Assembly: GCA_002368865.1 (NCBI GenBank)
Contig: DFDT01000154.1
Coordinates: forward strand, 1 to 28,612
Reading direction: 5' to 3'
DNA from: Lachnospiraceae bacterium UBA3821
Lineage (GTDB): Bacteria; Bacillota; Clostridia; Lachnospirales; Lachnospiraceae
Length of the DNA: 28,612 nt
Shown here in pieces: positions 1-7,475 of the stretch. The notes beneath the pieces are model-generated. The model made no database searches. It was not told where the DNA came from and saw only the letters and a list, made by a program, of their open reading frames with translations. Position 1 is the first letter of the stretch. Each line of letters begins with the position of its first letter. The position numbers and the translations under genes are program-made.

Positions 1-1
1 G

Positions 2-283
2 ATCAGCGGCGCCAACTGCCTGATCCTGGACGAGCCCACCAACCATTTGGACATGGAGTCCATCACCGCCCTGAACAACGGACTGATCAAGTTCCCCGGC
101 GTGGCGCTGTTCTCCTGCCATGACCACCAGTTTGTGCAGACCACGGCAAACCGCATCATTGAGATCCTGCCGAACGGTTCCATCATCGACAAGATCACCA
201 CCTATGATGAGTATCTGGAGAGCGATGAAATGGCGAGAAAGCGCACTGTGTTTACCGCCAATAAGGAAGATGATGAGGATTGA
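2..283 (+). CDS. ABC-F family ATPase, C-terminal fragment
   Basis: This is the last 93 codons of an ATP-binding cassette protein whose start lies left of the window. The frame is open from base 2. The visible part is the end of the second nucleotide-binding domain: Walker B with its D-loop (LILDEPTNHLD) and the H-loop region (SCHDHQF), followed by a short acidic tail (NKEDDED). The DEPTNHLD form with no membrane segments is typical of the duplicated, soluble ABC-F proteins, which act on the ribosome in translation or antibiotic protection. The PHP-HAD gene starts two bases after its stop, so the two are probably co-transcribed. The subfamily (EttA, Uup, YkpA or resistance type) cannot be told from this fragment. 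Confidence 0.88.
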   Translation: MSGANCLILDEPTNHLDMESITALNNGLIKFPGVALFSCHDHQFVQTTANRIIEILPNGSIIDKITTYDEYLESDEMARKRTVFTANKEDDED

Positions 284-285
284 CC

Positions 286-1944
286 ATGATTGACCTGCAT
301 GTACACTCCACCTGCTCTGACGGGACCTACACCCCCTCTGAGCTGATAGATTATGCAATCGAAAAAAATCTGACAGCCTTTGCACTGACCGACCACGACA
401 CCGTGGACGGTCTCGCGGAGGCTTTTTCCTATGCCGCAGCATTACAGGAAAAAGGAGAAAAGCCGATTCCGGAGATTATCCCCGGCATTGAACTCTCCAC
501 AGAATATCACGGCAGAGACATCCATATCGTAGGACTTTTTATCAACTACAAAAATCAGGAATTCTCAGACTATCTGAAGCATTTTGTGGAATCCAGAGAG
601 GAGCGCAACCGAAAGATGTGTGAATTGCTCTCCGCTGCCGGTATCCCTGTCCGCTATGAGGAATTGCTGGCGGAATATCCGGATTCCGTGATCACCCGCG
701 CCCATTTCGCCAGATTCATGGTGGAGCACGGACTTGTCAAAAGCCGTGCAGAAGCCTTTGACCGCTATCTGGGCGACCATGCACCCTGCTTTGTGCCCAG
801 AGAAAAGGTGACTCCTGCCCAGGCGGTGGAGTTGATCTTAAAAGCGGATGGCATCCCTGTACTGGCTCATCCGATCCTTTACGGCATGAGCCAAGATAAG
901 CTGGAGCAACTGGTACAGGAATTAAAAGCGATCGGCCTGATGGGCATTGAGGCAATCTACAGCACTTACACCGCTGCCGACGAAAGACAGATCCGCAGAC
1001 TGGCAGCCAAATACAATCTGTTGCTCAGCGGCGGCTCCGATTTCCACGGCGCCAACAAGCCGGACATCGATCTGGGCACAGGCCGCGGAAAACTCTATAT
1101 ACCGGATTCCGTTTTGGAAGACCTCCGCGCTACGCGGAAAAATCTCCTGTTCACGGATATGGACGGAACACTTTTATTAAACAACAGCACCGTCAGTGAC
1201 ACCATGCGGGAAGCCTTGAACCGGATGACTGCCGCAGGGCATCATCTGATCCTGTCTTCCGGCAGACCTCTGCCCAGCATTCTGGAAGTCAGGGAAAAGG
1301 AACAGATTGCCTATCCGAATATGCTGATCCTCTCCAACAACGGCGCGCTGGTCTATGACTGTGACCGTGACAAAGCCATTTATGAAAACCGGATTGCCCA
1401 ATCGGACATCGCATATATCATTGCACAGGCCGAATCACGGGGGCTCCATATTCATGGCTACACCGCCAGGGAGATCGTCTGCCATGGCATGAATGCGGAG
1501 TTGGCTTTCTACACCAGCCGGATCCACATGCCCTTAAAATGTGTGGAGGATATTGCCGCGGCACTGCCTCAGGGTAGTTTTAAGCTGCAATGCATTCATC
1601 TGACCGACAGATCCGTGTTGGAGGCTTTCAGAGAAAGCCTTCTGAACTACTGCGGGGACCGCATCCAAATGATCTTTTCCAACGAACAATACCTGGAAAT
1701 CCTGCCCGCAGACGCCGGCAAGGGAAACGCCCTGCGCTTTATCGCAGATTTTCTCCATGCACCTCTCTCCCACACTTTTGCGGCCGGAGACGCAGAGAAT
1801 GACATCTCCATGCTGCAGGCTGCAGGCACCGGGATTGCCATGGCAAACGCCCAGGAAGCAGTAAAAAAAGCCGCTGACATCATCACCCAAAAGAGTAATG
1901 ATGAAAACGGCCTCATAGAAATTCTGGATCGATATTTTCAATAG
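286..1944 (+). CDS. PHP-domain phosphoesterase fused to a Cof-type HAD phosphatase
   Basis: A 552-residue two-domain hydrolase. Residues 1-280 are a PHP domain of the TrpH/RnaAM/YciV type, with metal ligands visible as HVH (5-7), D12, TDHD (36-39), E69, H75, H195 and SDFH (251-254). Members of that family hydrolyse nucleoside 3',5'-bisphosphates or short RNA ends. From residue 287 a complete HAD-IIB (Cof) domain begins with DMDGT (291-295); SSGRP follows, then a lysine near DAGKGN and the GDAENDIS metal motif near the C-terminus. Cof proteins dephosphorylate sugar phosphates or cofactors such as FMN or PLP. The ATG at 286 is chosen because GATGAGG lies 7 bases upstream; a TTG at 280 would overlap the preceding gene. 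The two domains meet with almost no linker, as if adjacent genes had fused. The substrate is unknown. Confidence 0.9.
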   Translation: MIDLHVHSTCSDGTYTPSELIDYAIEKNLTAFALTDHDTVDGLAEAFSYAAALQEKGEKPIPEIIPGIELSTEYHGRDIHIVGLFINYKNQEFSDYLKHFVESREERNRKMCELLSAAGIPVRYEELLAEYPDSVITRAHFARFMVEHGLVKSRAEAFDRYLGDHAPCFVPREKVTPAQAVELILKADGIPVLAHPILYGMSQDKLEQLVQELKAIGLMGIEAIYSTYTAADERQIRRLAAKYNLLLSGGSDFHGANKPDIDLGTGRGKLYIPDSVLEDLRATRKNLLFTDMDGTLLLNNSTVSDTMREALNRMTAAGHHLILSSGRPLPSILEVREKEQIAYPNMLILSNNGALVYDCDRDKAIYENRIAQSDIAYIIAQAESRGLHIHGYTAREIVCHGMNAELAFYTSRIHMPLKCVEDIAAALPQGSFKLQCIHLTDRSVLEAFRESLLNYCGDRIQMIFSNEQYLEILPADAGKGNALRFIADFLHAPLSHTFAAGDAENDISMLQAAGTGIAMANAQEAVKKAADIITQKSNDENGLIEILDRYFQ

Positions 1945-1953
1945 ATTAAAATG

Positions 1954-2217
1954 TCAGCCCTCCACGATCAGGTATCTTCCATCTCCCACATCGAACACCT
2001 CGTCGGCGTCCAGGATTTCATCGTCAGTGGCTCCCTCCATATCAATACCTTCCTCATCAAAGTATTCCATGATCTCAGACACGGAATCTACAACCACTGC
2101 CATGCAATCCTGCAAAAACTCGTCCGCCTCATCCAAGGTCTCCGCCACAGGCTCCGGGAAAAGCTGCTCCTGGTTCTCCAGAAAACACTCCAGTACAGCA
2201 TCATCGAATTCACGCAT
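1954..2217 (-). CDS. Small acidic conserved-type hypothetical protein
   Basis: An 87-residue, strongly acidic protein (many Asp and Glu, few basic residues) with no signal peptide or membrane segment. I do not recognise a characterised family. The sequence reads like a compact soluble alpha/beta protein, with a hydrophobic core stretch (CMAVVVDSVSEIMEYF) and a C-terminal DVGDGRYLIVEG. The start at 2217 is set by a strong AAAGGAGGG just upstream; a longer reading would run through this ribosome binding site. It has its own consensus-like promoter (2252-2280) and converges on the PHP-HAD gene with only nine bases between the stops. Its size and charge would suit a binding partner or nucleic-acid mimic, but that is only speculation. 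Confidence 0.72.
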   Translation of the reverse strand: MREFDDAVLECFLENQEQLFPEPVAETLDEADEFLQDCMAVVVDSVSEIMEYFDEEGIDMEGATDDEILDADEVFDVGDGRYLIVEG

Positions 2218-2251
2218 AGGCAACCCTCCTTTATACACTTCTCTTACCTAT

Positions 2252-2280
2252 AATCTATCAATCCGTATGCCTGCTGTCAA
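2252..2280 (-). promoter_or_regulatory. Sigma-A-type promoter for the small acidic protein
   Basis: Read on the minus strand, a perfect -35 TTGACA (2280-2275) is followed after exactly 17 bases by TAGATT (2257-2252, four of six matches to TATAAT). The predicted start lies about 35 bases before the ATG at 2217 and upstream of the AAAGGAGGG. The promoter sits directly behind the stop of the M56 gene, so the acidic protein need not depend on read-through. Confidence 0.55.
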
Positions 2281-2307
2281 CAGGATATTCAAGGTTTTTG
2301 GAAATAT

Positions 2308-5300
2308 TTACTCAGGCAATGGCATAAACTCATAAAATTTTATTCTGTCCAGATCAGTGTCATAAATCCTGCTGTCATGTCTTGCCTGATCCGGATTCCA
2401 GTAATACACTTTGATCTGATTGGTTTCCGGCAGATACTCCCCATACACGGTCCATATTCCTATGTTTGCTTCTCCGGGTGCCTCATATGCGGCTTTGATT
2501 TCATCCTCCAGGAGATCACACCCGGAGCCCGTCATCACTTTACCGTCCTTTTCCCGATAGATGAGCAGATCACGTCCGCCGTCTCCGGAAGCTACAGTAT
2601 CCGCAATCATTTCATTTTCACCGTCCCCGTCCAGATCCACGAACCAGACACTGCCACCGATGTTGCCGCCCCAGGATTCCGCCAGCTTTTCACCGGTCCG
2701 GGCATCATAAAAATAAATGCGTTGCCCAAGAAGACCATTGCTTTCCTTCACACAGAATATGCTCCGCCCGTACAGATTTTCCGTCGGATATTCCACCGTG
2801 TATTCACAGGTATGCCGTTTCCAAATGTATTGGTAATAGTCCTCCAGTGTATAAGCGCCCTCCCGTTCTCCCAAAAACACATTCCCGGTTTTGGTCTTCC
2901 CATAACTATCCAATACTGCATCGCAGGCGATCAGCAGCTCCGAACCCTCCTCATAATGAGAAATAACTTTTTGCAAAGCAGGGATGACTTCTGTGCTGTT
3001 CTGGAATGTATACGCCTCTCCCTGTTCCTGCTCCCGTAAAATTCCTCTCACAACAGACTCTGCGGCATACGGGAATGCTCCCTCATACTGCTCCCTGATA
3101 ACAGGCATATCTCCCTCCCAACGCAAAACTTTCACCGCATAACCCGCTTCGCCGGATATTTCATAACAATTTCCGGTAAGCAGAAATTCCTGTCCGTCCT
3201 CTTTTACCAGAGCTAAGATCCCGTTCGCGCTGTGGGATGCGGCATAGGATTGTTCAAAAAGTACCTTCCCCGTCACACCATCCGTCACTCTCGCGATCAC
3301 CACTCCGATATAGTCGGCAACACGTTCCTCATAGCTTGTCTTTAAGGGACCGCCTTCCGCCTCATAGCTGTCGTCATAATACAGCACCAGCTGATCTTCC
3401 ACTCCATCCCCCGTCAGATCCACAGAAATATTCCGTATCACCTCAGACAGCTCTGCCGCCTCAAACGCCTTTGTCCCCGCATTCTGAGGAATCCAGATAC
3501 CGTCCTCTCCGCCGTAGCGTACCATCTGAATGTCCCACTTCTGTTCTCCGTTTCTTGTTCCGTCTGTGGTATACACCGGCAGCAAAATACTGCATGCCGC
3601 CACATCCCCGCTTACCGCTGCATCAATCTGCGTCTCGTTGGGATCAAGGTGCAGCAGGGTATATGCCGCCGATCTGGGATTCCCTAGTGCCTCAAAGTAA
3701 GCGCTGTCGTGTGCTCTGTAACGGGCTAACAGGGTATCCCCCTGACCATTGCAGGTATAATCCAACGCAGTGTTGTTGATTCCAAACAAATACGCTTCTC
3801 CATAGGCGTTTCCATCTGCAATCCTATCCTGGCGGATCATTTCCTCTTCCACCACGATCACATCCCTGCCGCTCATCCCCAGGCGGATTCTCTCTGTACG
3901 AATGCATACAACAGGCGCCGTATCATAAACATAATAATTAATGATCCCGTGTCCGTCGCCCATAATCGCAATCTGATAGGGTACAACCTCTGCATCCTTC
4001 GCCGGCATAGGCCAAGGATTGTCAGAAAGCATACGCTTCATCTGTGCCAGGACTTCCTCCGTACAATGCACGGATATGGTATCCCAATCCCTCTGTATTA
4101 CCGCTTCCGCCCATACGGTTGCCTCCGCAGTGAAATCTATCTCATCCAATCCTTTATCCTGCTTTTTGGTAGTCAGCATCGTAACCGCCACTGCGATACA
4201 GGCTATCATACCGACCAGCACGATCCAAAACGCGGGCTTTTTATAATCCCACACTGCCTTGATGCGCTGCTTCACGCCCACCTCGCCGAATGCCAGCGGA
4301 CAGGCTGCCAGCCGTCTCCCTCTGGCACTGCACTTTAGGAGCGTCTCCATATAAATCTTTACACGGTTTGTATCCAGCCTGCGGATCACCCGCTCATCAC
4401 AGGCAAACTCAATATCCCGACAGAACAAAATGTATGCTGCCCACAGAAGCGGGTGAAACCAATAAACCGATAATAACAGAAATCCCAAAGGCTTCCATAG
4501 GTGGTCCAGATTGCAGATATGAGCTCTCTCATGTGCCAGGATCAGCCCATACTCCTGCTCCGTCAGCATCAGTCCCTGCTCTGCCGCATCATGTTTTTCC
4601 CTGCCTGCAGACGGCAGATAGATTGCCGGGCGCAGGATTCCCAGGATAAACGGCGTATCCGTGCCATCTGTCAGATAAACCTTCGTACCGCGCCCTCCGG
4701 CAGATACGCTGTTTGTCCCATCACTCCCGACAGCGTCATTTGCCGTATATGGCATCCGCACCGCAACTTTCCTGCGCAGTACCAGGGAACTGAGCCCTGC
4801 ATACAAAAGCATCAGCGCCATGCCTACAGCCCACACCCTGCTGAATAAAGGCGTAATATCCCGCGCTTCCTGCCGTTTTGCTGCCCCCGGTTTCACAGCC
4901 GACTCCACAACCGCTCCCTCATCCGATGCTGCAGTCGCTCCCACGGTCGTTTCCCCATCTGATCCTGTGTCCGGTTTTCCACTCGGTGTCTGCAGATCCG
5001 GCGTCGCCTGCTGCCAAGTCTCTCCGTTTGGTGCCTCCATCATGCCGGTCTGCCCGGCGGTCGGATTTTCCGCCACAGCCACCTTCTCTGTCACGGCCAC
5101 CTTCTCCGTCATCATAAACGCATCTGAAATTCTCTCCATATTGGGCATCAGGCTGTATCTGCTCTCAATAGAAAAAGGCAAGACCAGCCGCACCGCAACC
5201 AGCCCCCACAGAGTCAGCCGCATCCATGCCGGGGTCTTCAATCTTCCTAATACCAACCGCAAAACCACCACGGCAAGCACCAGCACTCCCGCCATCATAC

Positions 5301-5334
5301 CGTTATTTAGAATCCCTATTGCAATCCTCTCCAT
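2308..5334 (-). CDS. M56 (BlaR1/MecR1-like) membrane metallopeptidase with a large non-penicillin-binding C-terminal region
   Basis: About 1008 residues, far longer than BlaR1 (about 600). The N-terminal half has membrane segments near residues 10-30 and 38-55, a low-complexity Ser/Thr/Gly/Glu-rich insert (about 75-155), a further membrane segment near 165-190, then the M56 zinc-protease core: HERAH (268-272) and a downstream EFACDE (309-314). A last membrane helix lies near 366-387. The remaining 600 residues should be extracellular. They contain two calcium-loop-like motifs, DLTGDG (639-644) and DLDGDG (900-905), as in FG-GAP/VCBS repeats, and I see no SxxK/SxN/KTG penicillin-binding set. 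In BlaR1 systems the sensor activates cleavage of the BlaI repressor. The start at 5334 follows GGGGAGAGG at 6 bases; an ATG at 5352 is possible. It follows blaI in the same operon. Confidence 0.88.
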   Translation of the reverse strand: MERIAIGILNNGMMAGVLVLAVVVLRLVLGRLKTPAWMRLTLWGLVAVRLVLPFSIESRYSLMPNMERISDAFMMTEKVAVTEKVAVAENPTAGQTGMMEAPNGETWQQATPDLQTPSGKPDTGSDGETTVGATAASDEGAVVESAVKPGAAKRQEARDITPLFSRVWAVGMALMLLYAGLSSLVLRRKVAVRMPYTANDAVGSDGTNSVSAGGRGTKVYLTDGTDTPFILGILRPAIYLPSAGREKHDAAEQGLMLTEQEYGLILAHERAHICNLDHLWKPLGFLLLSVYWFHPLLWAAYILFCRDIEFACDERVIRRLDTNRVKIYMETLLKCSARGRRLAACPLAFGEVGVKQRIKAVWDYKKPAFWIVLVGMIACIAVAVTMLTTKKQDKGLDEIDFTAEATVWAEAVIQRDWDTISVHCTEEVLAQMKRMLSDNPWPMPAKDAEVVPYQIAIMGDGHGIINYYVYDTAPVVCIRTERIRLGMSGRDVIVVEEEMIRQDRIADGNAYGEAYLFGINNTALDYTCNGQGDTLLARYRAHDSAYFEALGNPRSAAYTLLHLDPNETQIDAAVSGDVAACSILLPVYTTDGTRNGEQKWDIQMVRYGGEDGIWIPQNAGTKAFEAAELSEVIRNISVDLTGDGVEDQLVLYYDDSYEAEGGPLKTSYEERVADYIGVVIARVTDGVTGKVLFEQSYAASHSANGILALVKEDGQEFLLTGNCYEISGEAGYAVKVLRWEGDMPVIREQYEGAFPYAAESVVRGILREQEQGEAYTFQNSTEVIPALQKVISHYEEGSELLIACDAVLDSYGKTKTGNVFLGEREGAYTLEDYYQYIWKRHTCEYTVEYPTENLYGRSIFCVKESNGLLGQRIYFYDARTGEKLAESWGGNIGGSVWFVDLDGDGENEMIADTVASGDGGRDLLIYREKDGKVMTGSGCDLLEDEIKAAYEAPGEANIGIWTVYGEYLPETNQIKVYYWNPDQARHDSRIYDTDLDRIKFYEFMPLPE

Positions 5335-5371
5335 CTGACCCTCTCCCCTCATTTTCCACCAATTGGATCAA

Positions 5372-5731
5372 TCACTCTCCATAGTGATCAATCATATCAC
5401 GGATCTCTTTCAAATCTTCTTTGCTCAGACGCTTCCGCGATGTGAACGCCGCAATAAACGCAGGCAGCGAGCCAGCAAAGGTATCCTCCACAAACTGTTC
5501 GCTCTGTCTGGCATAGAATTCCTCTCTGGATAGAACCGACGACACAGTCCCGCCATCATTTCGGAAGATCCCCCTCTCGCACAGTTTTTTCAGAACCGTA
5601 TACGTGGTGGACTTCTTCCAGTCCAATTCCTTTGCACACAGCTTTACCAGCTCCCCTGAGGACAACGGCTCATTGTCCCAGATCAGATCCGCAAAACGGG
5701 TTTCCACGGCCCCCAGCTTACACTCTTCCAT
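5372..5731 (-). CDS. BlaI/MecI/CopY-family transcriptional repressor
   Basis: A 119-residue winged-helix repressor of the Penicillinase_R family. The N-terminal helix-turn-helix includes LGAVETRFADLIWDNEPLS and the recognition segment WKKSTTYTVLKKLCERG; the C-terminal helices (about 78-119) form the usual dimerisation part, including a SRKRLSKEDLKEIRDMI helix. The family binds as a dimer to short palindromes and is inactivated by proteolysis triggered by the partner M56 sensor. That sensor is encoded immediately downstream (38 bases), so this is a repressor-sensor pair. GAGGAG lies 8 bases before the ATG. Two matching palindromes sit in its own promoter, so negative autoregulation is likely. 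No beta-lactamase gene is visible nearby, and a role in beta-lactam response should not be assumed. Confidence 0.92.
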   Translation of the reverse strand: MEECKLGAVETRFADLIWDNEPLSSGELVKLCAKELDWKKSTTYTVLKKLCERGIFRNDGGTVSSVLSREEFYARQSEQFVEDTFAGSLPAFIAAFTSRKRLSKEDLKEIRDMIDHYGE

Positions 5732-5771
5732 CGCAAATACTCCTCTTCTATAAATTGGACTGTTTTAATTG

Positions 5772-5788
5772 GTCTATTCGCTATAGCC
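5772..5788. promoter_or_regulatory. BlaI-type operator O1 (near-perfect palindrome)
   Basis: GTCTAT, five bases (TCGCT), then ATAGCC. It has the same half-site and spacing as the palindrome at 5799-5815, with one mismatch in the second arm. The two centres are 27 bases apart. This copy falls just downstream of the predicted transcription start, where a bound repressor would block initiation or early elongation. Confidence 0.55.
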
Positions 5789-5797
5789 CTTGCATTC

Positions 5798-5826
5798 AGT
5801 CTATCACCTATAGACCATTGTGTCAA
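5798..5826 (-). promoter_or_regulatory. Promoter of the blaI-M56 operon
   Basis: On the minus strand, TTGACA (5826-5821) is followed after exactly 17 bases by TAGACT (5803-5798). A perfect operator palindrome (5799-5815) fills most of the spacer and overlaps the -10 hexamer, so repressor binding would exclude RNA polymerase. The predicted transcript start is near 5791, about 60 bases before the repressor ATG. Confidence 0.65.
5799..5815. promoter_or_regulatory. BlaI-type operator O2 (perfect palindrome)
   Basis: GTCTAT, five bases (CACCT), then ATAGAC: a perfect 6+6 inverted repeat. It lies between the -35 and -10 of the blaI promoter and overlaps the -10. Assignment to the neighbouring BlaI-like repressor is inference from position and from the known autoregulation of the family. 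Confidence 0.6.
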
Positions 5827-5850
5827 TAGAAATAGCGATCTCTCTTCAAA

Positions 5851-6741
5851 TTATTTTTTCTCGAACACCCAAGCATTCTTGATCTCCTCCGCAAATTCCT
5901 CCATGCTCCATTCCCGGTTGCTGAGTTCTGTATTGTTTGGATCGTTGATCCGAATTTTTCCGTTGTCCTCACCACAGAGTACAATAAAATGTCCGCCCAA
6001 TGTAAAGGTTCCGGCGGACATGCTGCAGATTACCGGATTGCCCTTCTTCAGCTCGGAAAGGATTGCCGCTCTGCCTGTGCCCACAGTACGGCAGGTCAGA
6101 CCATGATCCTCGGCAAAACCGGAGAAAAGTGCCCACTTCGTCCCCGTTCCTTCCAGATAATAATCCCGCTTCATCGCATAAGCCGCAACCATAGCAGGCG
6201 TATAGCGCCCGTCCCGGGTCAATCCCACCGTCACCATTGCCAGACAGGTGGGCGCACAGCCGCAGATCCCGATATTACTGTCTCCGTATGTGTCGTACCC
6301 CCATCTGGCATCCCATTGCATCAAGAGCGGAATCCTCTGCTCCAACTCCTCTTTCTGAAGGGCTTTCTGCTCCGGCACAGAATAAGCGCCTGTCCCATAG
6401 GTATACAGGAAATGGATCAAACCCGCATTTCCCTCCGCACCCTCCACTTTATTCTTCGGAAACAGTGATTTGTGCTGCTGCAGCCACTTATATTCACTCT
6501 CTGTTTGCTCATATTCCTTTTCTGCCTGTTCACTGTTTCTCTGACCGGCTCCGTCTTCTGCCAACACTTCTGCCGAGATCAATTTGTCAGCTTCTTCCGA
6601 TATCTGCCCCGTCCCCTCCGCCAGCGCGGAAGCGTTCCTGTTTCCGCACAGCAAAAGTACGATCACCACAAGCAGGATCAACTGCTCTGCCCGCAACAGC
6701 ATAATCTTTCTCTGATACTTTCTTTTCATGCTCTTCCGCAT
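5851..6741 (-). CDS. Secreted or membrane-anchored C39-type cysteine peptidase-like protein
   Basis: A 296-residue protein. A basic N-terminus is followed by a hydrophobic stretch at about 17-33 and a possible signal-peptidase site after NASALA, so it is probably exported. Residues 50-130 are charged and coiled-coil-like. From about 137 comes a papain-like C39_2 domain: IPLLMQWDARWG, the nucleophile motif CGCAPT (Cys162), GGHF (His251) and NDPN (Asp267). Such domains cleave peptides or, when inactive, bind them; stand-alone secreted versions in Clostridia have no known substrates. The ATG at 6741 is chosen because AAAGGAG precedes it by 5 bases; a TTG further upstream would precede this site. 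The gene lies directly upstream of the blaI promoter on the same strand, but no operon link is required. Confidence 0.82.
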   Translation of the reverse strand: MRKSMKRKYQRKIMLLRAEQLILLVVIVLLLCGNRNASALAEGTGQISEEADKLISAEVLAEDGAGQRNSEQAEKEYEQTESEYKWLQQHKSLFPKNKVEGAEGNAGLIHFLYTYGTGAYSVPEQKALQKEELEQRIPLLMQWDARWGYDTYGDSNIGICGCAPTCLAMVTVGLTRDGRYTPAMVAAYAMKRDYYLEGTGTKWALFSGFAEDHGLTCRTVGTGRAAILSELKKGNPVICSMSAGTFTLGGHFIVLCGEDNGKIRINDPNNTELSNREWSMEEFAEEIKNAWVFEKK

Positions 6742-6897
6742 TTGCTCTCCTTTGTATTGCAATTTCTAATAAAATATTGTCCTGACCAAACAAACGGTTC
6801 GCTGTTCCCATTCTGTCGTAGACTTTCCCGCCGGTCTCTGCTAAAATAGAATTGAACAGAAACAGCAACGATTGAAACAGTTGGGAGGATACAGTCC

Positions 6898-7374
6898 ATG
6901 GAACAAAAGAAGAAAATGAAAAAAATCGGAATCCAAATGAGTCTGTTGATGGGGGTAACCCTGAGCTTCTTTTTATCGCTCACCGGTGTTTTAAGTTCCG
7001 GTCAATTTACAATTTCCGGATTTTTGATCAATTTCCTCATCAGCTTTGTCATCAGTCTGATCATCGGATTTTTGGTGCCCATGAAAAAAGTAAATGACAG
7101 TCTGGACGCGAAACTCGGTCTGCAACCGCACACTTTAAAGACCAGACTGTTCGAATCCCTGATCTCCGACCTGATCTATACACCGCTCATCACGCTGTGC
7201 ATGATCACACTGGCGCATCACAACGCTGCCTCCCACGGCGCACAGATTCCTTATGTTCCCATGCTGCTTGGCGGACTGCTGCTCAGTCTGGTCGTCGGTT
7301 ATGTACTCATTTTTATCTTCATGCCGCTGTTCATGAAGCTTGTCCTAAAGCACAATGGGATGGATGCCCGTTAA
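6898..7374 (+). CDS. Four-helix integral membrane protein, DUF2798-like duplicated unit
   Basis: A 158-residue protein with a lysine-rich N-terminus and four hydrophobic segments, near 12-32, 40-62, 86-106 and 120-147. The two halves look alike: each has a pair of helices, and the second helix of each pair ends at a Pro followed by basic residues (FLVPMKK, 58-64, and FMPLFMK, 141-147). That pattern resembles the two-helix DUF2798 family repeated twice, but I am not certain of the family. GGGAGGA sits 8 bases before the ATG. It is a lone plus-strand gene between divergent and convergent minus-strand neighbours, so it must have its own promoter; a TAAAAT at 6842-6847 is a possible -10 without a convincing -35. 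The function is unknown. Confidence 0.75.
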   Translation: MEQKKKMKKIGIQMSLLMGVTLSFFLSLTGVLSSGQFTISGFLINFLISFVISLIIGFLVPMKKVNDSLDAKLGLQPHTLKTRLFESLISDLIYTPLITLCMITLAHHNAASHGAQIPYVPMLLGGLLLSLVVGYVLIFIFMPLFMKLVLKHNGMDAR

Positions 7375-7444
7375 ATTGCATCCCTTCCACTTGCCCTGCA
7401 CTTATTAGACGTTTAAAATGCTCAAAAAGTTTCTTGCCTATGAC

Positions 7445-7475
7445 AAAAAGTGGGTGTAGAATTTTCTACACCCAC
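7445..7475 (-). terminator. Intrinsic terminator of the GNAT gene, containing its stop codon
   Basis: Positions 7450-7475 form a perfect 26-base inverted repeat (12-base arms, two-base centre; in practice a 10-11 bp stem with a small loop). On the minus strand it is followed at once by five T (7449-7445). The TAG stop of the acetyltransferase gene (7468-7466) lies inside the hairpin. There is no T-run on the plus strand, so it should act only on minus-strand transcripts. Confidence 0.8.

Noticed and set aside
280..285. TTG start for the PHP-HAD gene at 280
   Set aside because: It overlaps the ABC-F stop, and the ATG at 286 has GATGAGG at ideal spacing and gives the normal PHP opening MIDLHVHS.
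2308..5731. Beta-lactam resistance operon
   Set aside because: Although BlaI and an M56 protease are present, there is no beta-lactamase or penicillin-binding protein gene nearby and no penicillin-binding motif set in the sensor.
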